Shown piece by piece: positions 19,039 to 28,629 of a stretch of 64,000 nt of DNA. Source of the stretch: Saprospiraceae bacterium (lineage in GTDB: Bacteria; Bacteroidota; Bacteroidia; Chitinophagales; Saprospiraceae); assembly GCA_016715985.1 (NCBI GenBank), contig JADJXD010000001.1, forward strand, positions 2,294,001 to 2,358,000, read 5' to 3'. The notes beneath the pieces are model-generated. The model was not told the origin of the DNA. It saw only the letters and a list, made by a program, of their open reading frames with translations, and made no database searches. The number at the start of each line of letters is the position of its first letter. The stretch's first letter is position 1. The position numbers and the translations under genes are program-made.

Positions 19039-19055
19039 CGTCCGCTTAATGCGAA

Positions 19056-19129
19056 GGGCCTATAGCTCAGTTGGTTAGAGCACCTGACTCATAATCAGGT
19101 GGTCCCAGGTTCAAGTCCTGGTGGGCCCA
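19056..19129 (+). tRNA. tRNA with anticodon CAU (Ile2 or Met)
   Basis: It folds as a cloverleaf: acceptor GGGCCTA/TGGGCCC, D-arm with GTTGGTTAGAGC, anticodon stem CCTGA/TCAGG with loop CTCATAA (anticodon at 19090-19092), T-arm CCAGG-TTCAAGT-CCTGG, and discriminator A at 19129. The CCA end is not encoded. The body resembles the lysidine-modified tRNA-Ile2 that reads AUA rather than initiator tRNA, but the assignment cannot be settled by eye. A terminator follows directly. Confidence 0.93.
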
Positions 19130-19138
19130 CTGATAATC

Positions 19139-19171
19139 AAGCAGTTACGAATTAAATTGTAGCTGCTTTTT
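19139..19171 (+). terminator. Rho-independent terminator after the CAU tRNA
   Basis: A 10-bp stem AAGCAGTTAC/GTAGCTGCTT (one T-G pair) with a 10-nt AT loop, followed by a short T run. Confidence 0.75.
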
Positions 19172-19206
19172 TGTTTATGCCAACAATTTGCCGACAATTT
19201 TAACTT

Positions 19207-20058
19207 CTATTTTTTCCTTGTATTTCTTATTCTGCTACCCTTACCAAACACAACAATTGGCTTCCAATGGTGAGGAACTTTTGAAAGTTTGAACTCGGCT
19301 TCAATTTGGTCTTGTGTCAGAAAATTATCTGTCATGTAAATAACAGCATAGAAAGTTGTCCAATCCGCAGAACCTTCATAACCTTTTATATCTTCAAAAA
19401 TTCCACCTATAGCAGTTTTCGCTTCATTGGCTGAATCCACAAACTTATATTCAATTGCACTTTTTAATCTTCTAATACCGATATCAGGCTTATATACTTT
19501 GGAAATTTTAGCTATTGGAATTTCTCTTACAGTATCTGGAAAAACATGAATTAGTGTTCTGTAAACTTCACTCCTAACTTCAGCTTCATTTGAAGGTACT
19601 ATTTTTCTTTCTGTGAGTATTTTTGGTGTCCCTCGTAGTATTTGTTCCAATAACAAAAATGAATTGGTTGTCTCATATTCGCTTTCATTATTGATCTTTA
19701 CATGTGATGTTAAAGCACTTAAGTGTCGTGTGAAGGTCCATTTTACTGGAGAATAAAATACATCTAAAAATGGCATATATTCTAATTGGTCAAAATTACC
19801 ATTGTACTTTTTTAGTTCTATATTTAATTTGTCAGACAACTTTAATAATTGCAGAAACTCATGAGCAAAGTCGAATTTTAATTTTATCAATTCAAAGGTA
19901 CTTCGGAGTCTTTCTTTATTAAATATAAGCTCTTCGTATAAGTATTCATTATGTGATTGGTAATAACTGGGTTCGATGTCGCTAATAAGTCTATTTGCTT
20001 CTAACAAGTCCTTCTGTATATTTTCATGAAATTCTTTGAAGTTAAATTCTTGCATCAT
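19207..20058 (-). CDS. Uncharacterised protein with PD-(D/E)XK-like nuclease core
   Basis: This is a 283-residue cytoplasmic protein of no named family known to me. The N-terminal half is helical and charged. The C-terminal part has VYKPDIGIRR (about residue 185) followed by KSAIEYKFVD (about 198), which matches the PD...(D/E)xK metal-binding pattern of restriction-like nucleases, preceded by a helix with a conserved-looking Glu/Arg region (EAEVRSEVYRTL). An Arg/Lys-rich tail (RIRNTRKK) follows. It stands alone 78 bp past a tRNA and reads toward it, in DNA more AT-rich than the flanking operons, so horizontal acquisition is plausible. A defence or repair role would be inference only. Confidence 0.6.
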   Translation of the reverse strand: MMQEFNFKEFHENIQKDLLEANRLISDIEPSYYQSHNEYLYEELIFNKERLRSTFELIKLKFDFAHEFLQLLKLSDKLNIELKKYNGNFDQLEYMPFLDVFYSPVKWTFTRHLSALTSHVKINNESEYETTNSFLLLEQILRGTPKILTERKIVPSNEAEVRSEVYRTLIHVFPDTVREIPIAKISKVYKPDIGIRRLKSAIEYKFVDSANEAKTAIGGIFEDIKGYEGSADWTTFYAVIYMTDNFLTQDQIEAEFKLSKVPHHWKPIVVFGKGSRIRNTRKK

Positions 20059-20517
20059 AGAGTATTTTAAGATGTTGCATAGGAATTAAAAGTTGATTTA
20101 CTTAAGTAACTATTATTATGTAATAAAGATTTTACAGAAATTTGTCAATTGACTAAGTAACCTATTGATTTTTAATTGCTTTAATAAATATGAAAATTTG
20201 TTAATTGAATTCGTTTAATAATGTTTGTAATACGTATTTTAAAAAAAATATACTAGTTGAAACGTAAATATATAACAGATTTTATAATTGTGGGAGTGAA
20301 TATTAATATTAATCAGGTAAACAGACATGAATAATAATTATTCCTTAAAGAAAGTAAGATTACTTTAGTATTCGGGAATGACTTTTTTTAGGAATAAAAT
20401 AATAGTTGCTTTTTGTTATACTGAAACACATGTATTTTATAAAATTTAAATCATAAGTTGTGAAAATTGTAAGCTACATTATTTAAATTTGTTCCTTATT
20501 TAAATGAATATACAAAT
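20059..20517. other. 459-bp very AT-rich intergenic region
   Basis: No gene is recognisable on either strand. It contains a small palindrome AAAGTAA-GA-TTACTTT (20351-20366). It separates two divergent accessory genes. Confidence 0.5.
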
Positions 20518-21312
20518 ATGCAAGTAGGTAAAATTCTAATGCTGTCATTTATAGCTAGTTTTATTATTTGGGTCTTAAAATTAGGTAAAATTCCAATGAA
20601 TATTAACGATATTTTTGGAATTGTAGTTATTTTAACCGGTTGGACATTTTTTCTTTTTACAATACCATTGATAATTACCTATTTTATTAAATGGATAGGC
20701 ATATTACTAAACAAACCAATTGCTGACAAATCTTTAAATATAATATTATTTGTAATTTGTATAATTTATACATTATCATTTGCTGATTCAATAAGTAGTA
20801 ACCATAGTCATAAAGAAACAAGTCCAACTATCAATTCAGATATTATCGTTTATAAGCCTAAAAATTCAGAATATAAACTTAATTTTAATAAGTCTCCAAC
20901 AATAAGCAAGATTTCAACAAAAATTCTAGATGAATATTTTGATGGTGAAATGGCACTCGTGAAGGATACTATTGAATTATGTATTATAAAATCAGAATAT
21001 TATAAAATTGGAACTGAAATTGTTGATTTTCAAAATGAAGAAAACATTGTTCAAATGTTAAAGGATTATTCAGCATATCAAGGATATAAGGCAATAACTA
21101 TTAATTATGCGGAAAATGAGTTGGGAAAAATAGGATCAGTTCGAGGATATAAAATTATTAATGATAGATTAAATAATGAAATAAAGACAGTTTACGAAAG
21201 TTATCATTATTTCAAAGATGACCATTATTTATCTTTATATGCTGCAAGTCCATCAGATAAGTATCCTACAGTTAGCATTACGGAATTTTTTAGATCAGTT
21301 TCAGCAAAGTAA
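20518..21312 (+). CDS. Hypothetical membrane protein with soluble C-terminal domain
   Basis: This is a 264-residue protein. Three hydrophobic segments occupy about residues 5-22, 30-60 and 74-92. From about residue 100 there is a soluble domain with strands and acidic residues (YKPKNSEYKLNFNKSP ... DEYFDGEMALVKDTIEL ... YHYFKDDHYLSLYAASPSD) that vaguely resembles PsbP/Mog1-like or DUF-type stress-response folds. I do not recognise the family. Codon use is very A/T-rich, as in its neighbours on this patch. It is monocistronic, with convergent SHOCT-type and lipoprotein genes downstream. Confidence 0.6.
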   Translation: MQVGKILMLSFIASFIIWVLKLGKIPMNINDIFGIVVILTGWTFFLFTIPLIITYFIKWIGILLNKPIADKSLNIILFVICIIYTLSFADSISSNHSHKETSPTINSDIIVYKPKNSEYKLNFNKSPTISKISTKILDEYFDGEMALVKDTIELCIIKSEYYKIGTEIVDFQNEENIVQMLKDYSAYQGYKAITINYAENELGKIGSVRGYKIINDRLNNEIKTVYESYHYFKDDHYLSLYAASPSDKYPTVSITEFFRSVSAK

Positions 21313-21470
21313 GATTTGAATATTTTGGGATTAGATTTAAGTACTGAAATTATTCATCAAAGCTCGGAAATGTAGATACAATCAGGTGGTGCTAATGTAA
21401 TATTCCTGAGATGTTGAACACTATTACACTAACGCTTTTGTTTATAGCGCTTAGGTTTCATTCGTTTACT

Positions 21471-22184
21471 TTATAGTTGGGATAAAATTTTTTGTTTTTC
21501 AATATTATATTCTTCTTCAGAAATTAAATTACTTTCAAACAGATCATTTAATTTTATTAATTTCAACTTAAGTGAATTTTCAGCATAATTTCCCTTAAAT
21601 ACATATAAACTTAATAAATATATAAGCCAAAAAATTAATACATAAAATATCAGCTCATTAAGATCATAATACTGTAATAAAGTTTTGAACTGACATACAT
21701 TTGGTAACCCATAATTATCAGTACAATCATCCGGACAGCATGATGGACTATATATTGAAACAAAGTAATCTTGCTTTAATTCGGCACTAATACCATTATT
21801 TGCCATTTTAAAATAAATAAAAATATTAACTATTGTCCAAATAAATAATATCTTAGGAACATTTTTTGATAGTAAAATTTCAACCAATTTAGCTTTTATT
21901 TCATTAAAATCTAAATTCCTATCAAAATGATTAATAATAAATTCTAGTTTTTTCCAAGGTAAAATAAATTTTAGGATTAATATAAATAATCCTGGAGGAG
22001 CTATCAAATAAAAACTATTAAGAGTATTGTTATTACTTTTAAATTTATAAATTAAACCAATAGAGTGTAAACTAAAATCTGAAATAACCAAATAAACAGA
22101 AAGTACACACCAGATTAAATACAGGAGTAAGATGGTTTTTTCATATTTCTGATACCAATTATATAAGTTTTTAAAATTTATCAT
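21471..22184 (-). CDS. Membrane protein with C-terminal SHOCT-like motif
   Basis: This is a 237-residue protein with hydrophobic segments at about 15-36, 52-72, 105-125 and 175-195. The last 30 residues (LIKLNDLFESNLISEEEYNI then EKQKILSQL) fit the SHOCT motif, a short helical hairpin with the form L-x-x-L-x-x-x-G/N-x-I-(S/T)-x-E-E-F/Y. SHOCT is found at the C-termini of many membrane proteins and is thought to mediate oligomerisation. A Cys-rich stretch (SCCPDDCTDNYGLPNVC) lies in a loop. The preceding lipoprotein gene ends 10 bp upstream, so the two are probably co-transcribed. Function unknown. Confidence 0.65.
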   Translation of the reverse strand: MINFKNLYNWYQKYEKTILLLYLIWCVLSVYLVISDFSLHSIGLIYKFKSNNNTLNSFYLIAPPGLFILILKFILPWKKLEFIINHFDRNLDFNEIKAKLVEILLSKNVPKILFIWTIVNIFIYFKMANNGISAELKQDYFVSIYSPSCCPDDCTDNYGLPNVCQFKTLLQYYDLNELIFYVLIFWLIYLLSLYVFKGNYAENSLKLKLIKLNDLFESNLISEEEYNIEKQKILSQL

Positions 22185-22194
22185 ATTGTATGTA

Positions 22195-22743
22195 TTAATT
22201 TATTTTACTATCAATAAATTCATTAAAATAAAAGTCAATAAGGTCTCCTGAAAAGATAATTAAAGATTCATCATAATCCAAATACCTTTCAAAACAATCT
22301 AATTTAGGGTACTTAGATGAAATGTTTGAAACTTTAAAAACGAAACTTCCAGTTGTCCACCTATTAGGTGATTTTATGCTTTTTTTAAAATCGATAAATT
22401 TTTTTTCTTCAATTGATATATCCGCAAAATACTCTCTTTCATATTCCCAACCTGTATGTACCATTACATGATAAATACTATCAACTTTTGTTATATCTAC
22501 AATCTTACCCATAAGATTAATAGGATTTTTATGTGTTAAAAACATATCTTGTAAATTATATGTGAAATGTGCTGCACTATCCCAATTTGCTTTACAATCA
22601 TATTTCAAATCTAATGCTAAAATTGCGGCTTTATTTTTTGCAATTAATAATTCTGCTTCTTTTCTTAATTCATTTTCAGATTTTCCACAAGACAAACAAC
22701 ATGCTACTGAAAACAAAAGTGTTATCTGAATTACTTTTTTCAT
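22195..22743 (-). CDS. Hypothetical lipoprotein
   Basis: This is a 182-residue protein. The N-terminus KKVIQITLLFSVACCLSCGK is a signal peptide with a lipobox (LSCG), so it should be lipid-anchored, probably in the outer membrane. The mature part begins KSENELRKEAELLIAKNKAA, a helix, and then a mixed domain with no motif I recognise. It lies 10 bp upstream of the SHOCT-type membrane protein, in the same orientation. Like its neighbours it is AT-rich. Confidence 0.65.
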   Translation of the reverse strand: MKKVIQITLLFSVACCLSCGKSENELRKEAELLIAKNKAAILALDLKYDCKANWDSAAHFTYNLQDMFLTHKNPINLMGKIVDITKVDSIYHVMVHTGWEYEREYFADISIEEKKFIDFKKSIKSPNRWTTGSFVFKVSNISSKYPKLDCFERYLDYDESLIIFSGDLIDFYFNEFIDSKIN

Positions 22744-22971
22744 ACATTAAATTTGTTTTTTAGTATAATCGAATTTACTATTTGTTCTGGTTCCAAAAGG
22801 AAAGCAAGATCAAAATCTTTTCACTTATTCAGAAATTAAATTTTATAAGCTCAAATATAAGATAAATATTGAAAATTGGGATTGTACAGGATTGAATGGA
22901 TAAAATGTTGGAACTTTGATAAAAATTATCTTATTCTAAAACACTTAAAACCATTATCCTCTTTATTCTGA

Positions 22972-23001
22972 TTGAATATCGGGATAACTTTCTTAATTTT
23001 G
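22972..23001 (+). promoter_or_regulatory. Promoter of hflX
   Basis: TTG (22972-22974), 19 bp, TAATTTTG (22994-23001), ending 22 bp before the hflX ATG. It fits the Bacteroidota -33/-7 consensus. Confidence 0.6.
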
Positions 23002-23023
23002 AACTTCAGAAAAAAATAACATT

Positions 23024-24238
23024 ATGAGCGACGCTTGGAAAGTAGGTAAAGAAAGTAAAAAAGGTATTTTAAAAGAACAGGAATACTGTATTCTTATAGG
23101 TGTCATTGCGGGCAATGAGACAGAGGTACAAGTAATGGAATACTTAGATGAACTGGAGTTTCTGGCCATGACTGCCGGAGCTGTTACTAAAAAAGTTTTT
23201 ACACAAAAAATGCCACACCCCAATGTCAAGACTTTTGTTGGTACAGGTAAATTGGCAGAGATTAAAGAATATATCGAACGTAATGAAAATATCACACTGG
23301 CCATTTTTGATGAAGACCTGACAGGCAAGCAAACAAGTTTTCTGGAAGAAGAACTGAAAGTCAAAATCGTGGACCGAAGTACTCTCATTCTGGATATTTT
23401 TGCAGAGAGAGCACAGACTGCGCAGGCTAAAACGCAGGTTGAACTTGCTCAGATGCAATATTTACTTCCACGATTGAGAGGATTATGGACGCACCTTGAA
23501 AGACAAAGAGGGGGTATCGGTATGCGGGGACCAGGTGAGATGGAAATCGAAACGGATAGAAGGATCGTCAGAGACAAGATAGCACAACTCAAAAAGAAGC
23601 TTGAAAAAATTGATCAGCAGGCGCAGACACAACGCAAAAACCGGGGCGAACTTATCAGAGTTTCTCTGGTCGGATATACCAATGTCGGCAAATCAACATT
23701 GATGAATGTATTGAGCAAATCGGATGTGTTTGCGGAAGATAAATTATTTGCAACGCTTGATACAACCGTCCGAAAAGTAGTCTGGGAAACAATGCCTTTT
23801 TTACTTTCTGATACGGTAGGTTTTATACGCAAACTTCCGCATCATCTGATAGAAAGTTTCAAATCTACACTGGACGAGGTACGCGAAAGTGATATTTTGG
23901 TTCATGTCGTAGATATTTCTCATCCGCAGCACGAAGATCACATTCTGACCGTACAAAATACACTGAATGAACTCGGGGCTTCTGACAGAACTACGCTGAT
24001 GGTTTTTAATAAAATTGATTTATACAGAGAAAAATACTTCGATGCATTTCTGGATGAAGAAGTCAAAAAGGAAATCATTGAAGAGCTAACACAAAAATAT
24101 CTGAATCAATACAACCATACCAATGTATTTATTTCAGCTACGGATAAAGAGAATATCGATATGCTCAGAGAAATTCTAAAAGAAATGATACGCAAGGAAT
24201 ATGAAGTGCGATATCCCTTTCAGGTAAAAACCTGGTAA
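23024..24238 (+). CDS. hflX: GTPase HflX
   Basis: This is a 404-residue GTPase of the HflX family, a ribosome-splitting and heat-stress factor. The N-terminal HflX domain carries KTFVGTGKLAEI and VDRSTLILDIFAERAQTAQA. A glycine-rich linker follows (RQRGGIGMRGPGEME), a coiled-coil (about 185-210), then the G domain with G1 GYTNVGKST near residue 217, G3 DTVGFI with RKLPHHL, and G4 NKID. All motifs are intact. The stop codon TAA overlaps the ATG of the M29 aminopeptidase gene by one base, so the two are coupled. Confidence 0.97.
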   Translation: MSDAWKVGKESKKGILKEQEYCILIGVIAGNETEVQVMEYLDELEFLAMTAGAVTKKVFTQKMPHPNVKTFVGTGKLAEIKEYIERNENITLAIFDEDLTGKQTSFLEEELKVKIVDRSTLILDIFAERAQTAQAKTQVELAQMQYLLPRLRGLWTHLERQRGGIGMRGPGEMEIETDRRIVRDKIAQLKKKLEKIDQQAQTQRKNRGELIRVSLVGYTNVGKSTLMNVLSKSDVFAEDKLFATLDTTVRKVVWETMPFLLSDTVGFIRKLPHHLIESFKSTLDEVRESDILVHVVDISHPQHEDHILTVQNTLNELGASDRTTLMVFNKIDLYREKYFDAFLDEEVKKEIIEELTQKYLNQYNHTNVFISATDKENIDMLREILKEMIRKEYEVRYPFQVKTW

Positions 24239-25338
24239 TGATGAATCTGCTGTCCAAATATGCGCATCTGTTGGTTAATTATTGTCTCGAACTAAAGGAA
24301 GGAGAAAAATTATATATCAGCACTACAACCCTGGCAGAGCCATTGGTAAGAGAAGTGTATAAAGAAGCCATGAAGTGTGGGGCTCATGTGGAAGTGAATA
24401 TGTCGTTTCGGGAGCAAAACAGGATATTCCTGAAAGAAGGAAACAGGGATCAATTAGAATACATATCTCCTTCTTATAAAGTGGCGGTAGAAAATTATGA
24501 CGCATTTCTTACGATCAGAGCACCTTTTAATTTGAAAGAAGATCAAAACAATGATCGTGAAAAATCAAAGATCAGGCAGGAAGTATTAAACGATCTCAAT
24601 CAGACATTTTTCAGGAGGAATGCGGAAAAAAGTCTCAAGCGTTGTGTCTGTCAGTTTCCTACACAGGCTTCTGCACAGGAAGCGGGAATGAGTCTGGAAG
24701 AATATGAAGAATTTGTATATAATGCATGTCATTTATACGCTGACGACCCAAAGTCAGAATGGCTCAAAGTTCGGGAGACCCAACAGAAGATGGTTGATTA
24801 TTTAAATGTATCCGATAAGATAAGATATTTGTGTGGTCAGACGGATATAGAGTTTAGTGTTAAAGACAGAATCTGGATCAATTCTGACGGCAGAGCCAAT
24901 ATGCCGAGCGGTGAAGTATTTACCGGACCGGTAGAGAATTCCGTTAATGGAGTGATTTATTTCAATTTTCCTTCCATTTATATGGGCAATGAAGTGGAAG
25001 GAATAACACTTTGGGTGAAAGAAGGAAAAGTATATAAATGGCATGCGGAAAAAGGACAGACTTTTTTGGATATGATTTTTTCTATCGAAGGAGCAGAATA
25101 TTTTGGAGAAGTGGCCATCGGGACCAACTATAATATTCAGAAGGCAACCAAAAATATTCTTTTTGATGAAAAAATCGGCGGCACCGTCCATATGGCAATC
25201 GGGCAATCTTATATACAAACCGGCGGGCTGAACAAGTCAGCAATCCATTGGGATATGATCACTGACATGAAAAACGGGGGTGAGATTTATGCTGATGACA
25301 AATTGATTTATAAAAACGGATTTTTTTTATTGTCTTAA
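24238..25338 (+). CDS. M29-family aminopeptidase
   Basis: This is a 366-residue metallo-aminopeptidase of the AmpS/AmpT/PepS (M29) family, which removes N-terminal residues from peptides using two metal ions. The family start is visible (LLSKYAHLLVNYCLELKEGE), as are GANMPSGEVF-like metal-site sequence (GRANMPSGEVFTGPVENSVN), VEGITLWVKEG, the helix FGEVAIGTNYNIQK, and DEKIGGTVHMAIGQSY followed by SAIHWDMI. Metal-binding Glu and His residues at these motifs are present. It overlaps hflX and is followed 17 bp later by ligA, so hflX, this gene and ligA form a likely operon. Confidence 0.92.
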   Translation: MMNLLSKYAHLLVNYCLELKEGEKLYISTTTLAEPLVREVYKEAMKCGAHVEVNMSFREQNRIFLKEGNRDQLEYISPSYKVAVENYDAFLTIRAPFNLKEDQNNDREKSKIRQEVLNDLNQTFFRRNAEKSLKRCVCQFPTQASAQEAGMSLEEYEEFVYNACHLYADDPKSEWLKVRETQQKMVDYLNVSDKIRYLCGQTDIEFSVKDRIWINSDGRANMPSGEVFTGPVENSVNGVIYFNFPSIYMGNEVEGITLWVKEGKVYKWHAEKGQTFLDMIFSIEGAEYFGEVAIGTNYNIQKATKNILFDEKIGGTVHMAIGQSYIQTGGLNKSAIHWDMITDMKNGGEIYADDKLIYKNGFFLLS

Positions 25339-25354
25339 AAACTCTAATTTTAGT

Positions 25355-27475
25355 ATGCTCTACACATCTGAAATGCAAAAAAAATTTACGGAACTTTCAA
25401 AAAAGTTTTTATCAGAAAAGGCAACCCTTGCAGATTTATCCATCCTTCGGGAGATTCTCATTTTTCATGAACGAAAATATTATATTGAAGACAATCCTCT
25501 GATTTCAGATTTTGAATACGACCAGCTATACAAACAGTTAGTCACCATAGAAGAACAACATCCTGAAATGATTACCCCTGACTCCCCGACGCAGCGGGTG
25601 AGTGTTGATTTGTCCGGAGATTTTCCACCGGTTATGCATACTGTACCCATGCTTTCATTAGATAATTCGTATAATGAATCTGACCTGACCGACTTTGATA
25701 ATTCAATCAAAAAGCTATGTAATCTTCCTTCAGATTCGGATGTTGAATATTGTGTGGAACCCAAGTTTGACGGAGGAAGTATAGCGCTGGTTTATGAAGA
25801 AAATCTTTTGGTCAGAGCTGCGACACGGGGAAATGGAATGATGGGTGAAGAAATGACGCCCAATGCTAAATCTATGCCTAGCATCCCTTTAAAAGCCGAT
25901 TTTTCAACGCATGGTATTTTCAAAGCGGAATTGAGAGGCGAGGCTTTAATCAGAAAAGATCGTTTTTCAGAAATAAATAAAGAGCGGGAGCAGGAAGGAC
26001 TTTCCATTTTTGCCAATCCCAGAAATGCGGCAACCGGTGGTCTGAGAATGAAAGACCCGAATGAAACCCGACGTCGCGGATTGGAAGCTTTTATTTATCA
26101 GTTGGCTTATGCTGCTGATGCAGATGGGAAATCAAAATTATCTGATCTTACAACCCACTTTGAAGGAATAGATTTATTGGGAAAACTGGGATTCAAAATT
26201 CCAAAAAATGAAACAAGGGTCTGTAAAAACATTAGAGAAGTAGTGGAATTTTGTCATCACTGGCAGGTAAAAAGGGATGATTATCCATATGAAATTGACG
26301 GCATGGTTATTAAAGTGAATAGCCTTCAATTGCAGGAAAAATGCGGTTTTACATCACATCACCCCCGATGGGCTGTAGCCTTTAAATTCAAAGCAAAACA
26401 AGCCACCAGTAAGCTGCTGAAAGTGGAATATCAGGTTGGCAAAATAGGTTCGGTCACACCTGTTGCCAAAATCAATCCTGTCTATCTGGCGGGAGTTACG
26501 GTTTCTTCGATTTCACTTCATAACGAAGATTTTATCAGAAGTAAAGATCTGAGAATCCATGATACAGTTTTGGTAGAGCGTGCCGGCGATGTGATTCCAT
26601 ATATTGTAAAAGCAATGGATGAATTACGTGACGGAACTGAAATACCCATACAGTTTCCGACTTACTGTCCGATCAATAATACAGATGTAGATGTGAAACT
26701 GGTAAAAGCTGAAGGGGAAGCAGCCTGGCGCTGTCCGCACTGTGTGTGTGGTGCTCAGCATCTTCAGAAAATGATATTTCATGTATCAAAAGATGCGATG
26801 GACATAGATGGATTTGGCAAATCCTATGTTGAAAAATTTTATGATCTTGGTTGGCTTAAAGATATAAGTGATATTTATAATCTGGATTATGATCTTATCG
26901 CCGCTTTGGATGGATTTGGCAAAAAATCTGCCGAAAACCTGAAAGCTGCTGTCGAAAAAGCAAAAAATAATCCAATACACCGATTACTCCATTCTTTAAG
27001 TATTCATCATCTCGGTAAAAAGGCTTCAAAATTAATTGCAGAACAAATAAATTATGTTCCGGAACTTGCAGAGTGGCCACTTGAAAAATTTCTGGACATC
27101 AAAGATATTGGTCCTGTGGTGGCTGAAAATGTAAAAGCATGGTTTTCCATACCGGAGAATATTCGAATGCTTCAAAATATGGAATCCTATGGAGTCAATA
27201 TGTTTCAGACAGAAGATGACAAAGCACTTCAGGTAGCGGAAGGGGCTGTCTTTTCAGGAAAGACCATTTTGTTTACGGGAACTTTGTTGCAATTGGGAAG
27301 AAAAGAAGCACAGGAAATGGCGGCTAAAGCAGGCGCAAGAAATATTTCAGCCGTCAGTTCCAATCTCGATATTCTCGTTGTTGGCGAAAAAGCAGGATCC
27401 AAACTCAAAAAAGCGCAGGAAATAGGCACTGTCCTTATTATGACAGAAGAGGAATTTATGGGTGCTGTAAAATAA
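25355..27475 (+). CDS. ligA: NAD+-dependent DNA ligase LigA
   Basis: This 706-residue ligase seals nicks in duplex DNA using NAD+. The Ia domain has the YxxD motif (FEYDQLYKQL), the adenylation domain has the nucleophile K137 in EPKFDGGSI, then GEEMTPNAKS and FANPRNAATGGLR. An OB fold, a zinc finger, HhH repeats and a C-terminal BRCT domain (GKTILFTGTLLQLGRKEAQE) follow. The length is normal. The zinc finger is unusual: the first pair reads CPIN instead of CPxC, while the second reads CPHCVC with an extra cysteine. The start used gives LYTSEMQKKF; ATG at 25373 (MQKKF) is an equally plausible start. Confidence 0.97.
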   Translation: MLYTSEMQKKFTELSKKFLSEKATLADLSILREILIFHERKYYIEDNPLISDFEYDQLYKQLVTIEEQHPEMITPDSPTQRVSVDLSGDFPPVMHTVPMLSLDNSYNESDLTDFDNSIKKLCNLPSDSDVEYCVEPKFDGGSIALVYEENLLVRAATRGNGMMGEEMTPNAKSMPSIPLKADFSTHGIFKAELRGEALIRKDRFSEINKEREQEGLSIFANPRNAATGGLRMKDPNETRRRGLEAFIYQLAYAADADGKSKLSDLTTHFEGIDLLGKLGFKIPKNETRVCKNIREVVEFCHHWQVKRDDYPYEIDGMVIKVNSLQLQEKCGFTSHHPRWAVAFKFKAKQATSKLLKVEYQVGKIGSVTPVAKINPVYLAGVTVSSISLHNEDFIRSKDLRIHDTVLVERAGDVIPYIVKAMDELRDGTEIPIQFPTYCPINNTDVDVKLVKAEGEAAWRCPHCVCGAQHLQKMIFHVSKDAMDIDGFGKSYVEKFYDLGWLKDISDIYNLDYDLIAALDGFGKKSAENLKAAVEKAKNNPIHRLLHSLSIHHLGKKASKLIAEQINYVPELAEWPLEKFLDIKDIGPVVAENVKAWFSIPENIRMLQNMESYGVNMFQTEDDKALQVAEGAVFSGKTILFTGTLLQLGRKEAQEMAAKAGARNISAVSSNLDILVVGEKAGSKLKKAQEIGTVLIMTEEEFMGAVK

Positions 27476-27507
27476 CAAGGACTAAGCTTTGTAACTATTG
27501 CTCATTA

Positions 27508-28590
27508 TTATTTTCTATACTGTTTTCTGTCTTTTGGATACAACTTCTGACTGTAAAACAGCAGACTTTCATCGATCATCTGAAGTGAAACCGGAATATC
27601 GTATGAAGCACGACCTATTCCATTTAACAAAGAAAAGTGAATGGCTCCGTTTCGGTTCTTTTTGTCATGCAACATCAACTCGGTAATTTTCTCTCTGTCT
27701 TTGACATTTCCCGGGTGGTGGCCATAAATACGGATCAGAGCGTTTCTGATTTCGAACAATTCCATCTCATTGATTGTACCTTTTCGGTATGATAAGTAGG
27801 ATTCACTCACCATTCCGATGGCGATGGCATCTCCGTGAAGTATTGGTGTTTTTTTATCCAACCAGAAACTTTCTATTGCATGACCGATGGTATGCCCGAA
27901 ATTCAGAATTTTTCGATTCCCTTTTTCATAAGGATCTTCCTCCGTCACAGCCTTTTTTATCATGACAGATTCATAAACCAAAGGCTCAAAATTAATAGTT
28001 CGGATTTCTTTTTCCAAAGATAGCTGAGCCCATGAATTCTTGTCCGCAATCAGTCCGTGTTTTAATAATTCAGCATATCCGCTTCGCAACTGATCTCCAG
28101 GAAGAGTTTGAAGAAATCCAGTAAATATAAATATCTGCTTAGGGTCGGAAAAAAGGCCGATCATATTTTTGTAACCATTAAAATCAATTCCAAGTTTTCC
28201 CCCTACCGAAGCATCTACCTGACTTAACAAGGTTGTCGGTAATTGGATAAAGTCAATTCCCCGCATGAAAGTAGCTGCACAAAAACCACCGAGATCACCG
28301 ATTACACCTCCGCCCAGATTGACCAATAATGAATGTCTGTCTGCACCCTTTCTGATCAGTTCAGACCAGACAAACGCACAGGTCTCAAGATTTTTATTTT
28401 TTTCACCTGACTGAATCCTGATAATGCGCAAATCTTTTTCAATATGCTCAAACAGAATATGAAGGCAATACTTTTCTGTATTTTCATCCACCAGTACATA
28501 GACTTGATCATATTTGCCACTTTGAATGAATTTATTTAACTGATCCCATTCGTTTAAATAAATGTTATAATTATTACAGGATATTCTCAT
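27508..28590 (-). CDS. aroB: 3-dehydroquinate synthase
   Basis: This 360-residue enzyme performs the second step of the shikimate pathway, cyclising DAHP to 3-dehydroquinate with NAD+ and a divalent metal. It has SGEKNKNLETC, the nucleotide-binding GGGVIGDLGGFCAATFMRGI, the catalytic VGGKLGIDFNGYKNMIG segment, and the metal-binding sites NFGHTIGHAIE and HGDAIAIGM. The length is normal. It is convergent with ligA (33 bp between stops). No other aro gene is nearby, as is common when shikimate genes are scattered. Confidence 0.96.
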   Translation of the reverse strand: MRISCNNYNIYLNEWDQLNKFIQSGKYDQVYVLVDENTEKYCLHILFEHIEKDLRIIRIQSGEKNKNLETCAFVWSELIRKGADRHSLLVNLGGGVIGDLGGFCAATFMRGIDFIQLPTTLLSQVDASVGGKLGIDFNGYKNMIGLFSDPKQIFIFTGFLQTLPGDQLRSGYAELLKHGLIADKNSWAQLSLEKEIRTINFEPLVYESVMIKKAVTEEDPYEKGNRKILNFGHTIGHAIESFWLDKKTPILHGDAIAIGMVSESYLSYRKGTINEMELFEIRNALIRIYGHHPGNVKDREKITELMLHDKKNRNGAIHFSLLNGIGRASYDIPVSLQMIDESLLFYSQKLYPKDRKQYRK

Positions 28591-28629
28591 ATTCAGGTTG
28601 TTATTTATTATCAGAAAATAACACTCAGA

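Noticed and set aside
21378..21392. AATCAGGTGGT, an 11-nt match to the anticodon arm of the CAU tRNA, as an attachment-site remnant
   Set aside because: It is short, matches the middle rather than the 3' end of the tRNA, and no integrase or second boundary is present; chance is sufficient.
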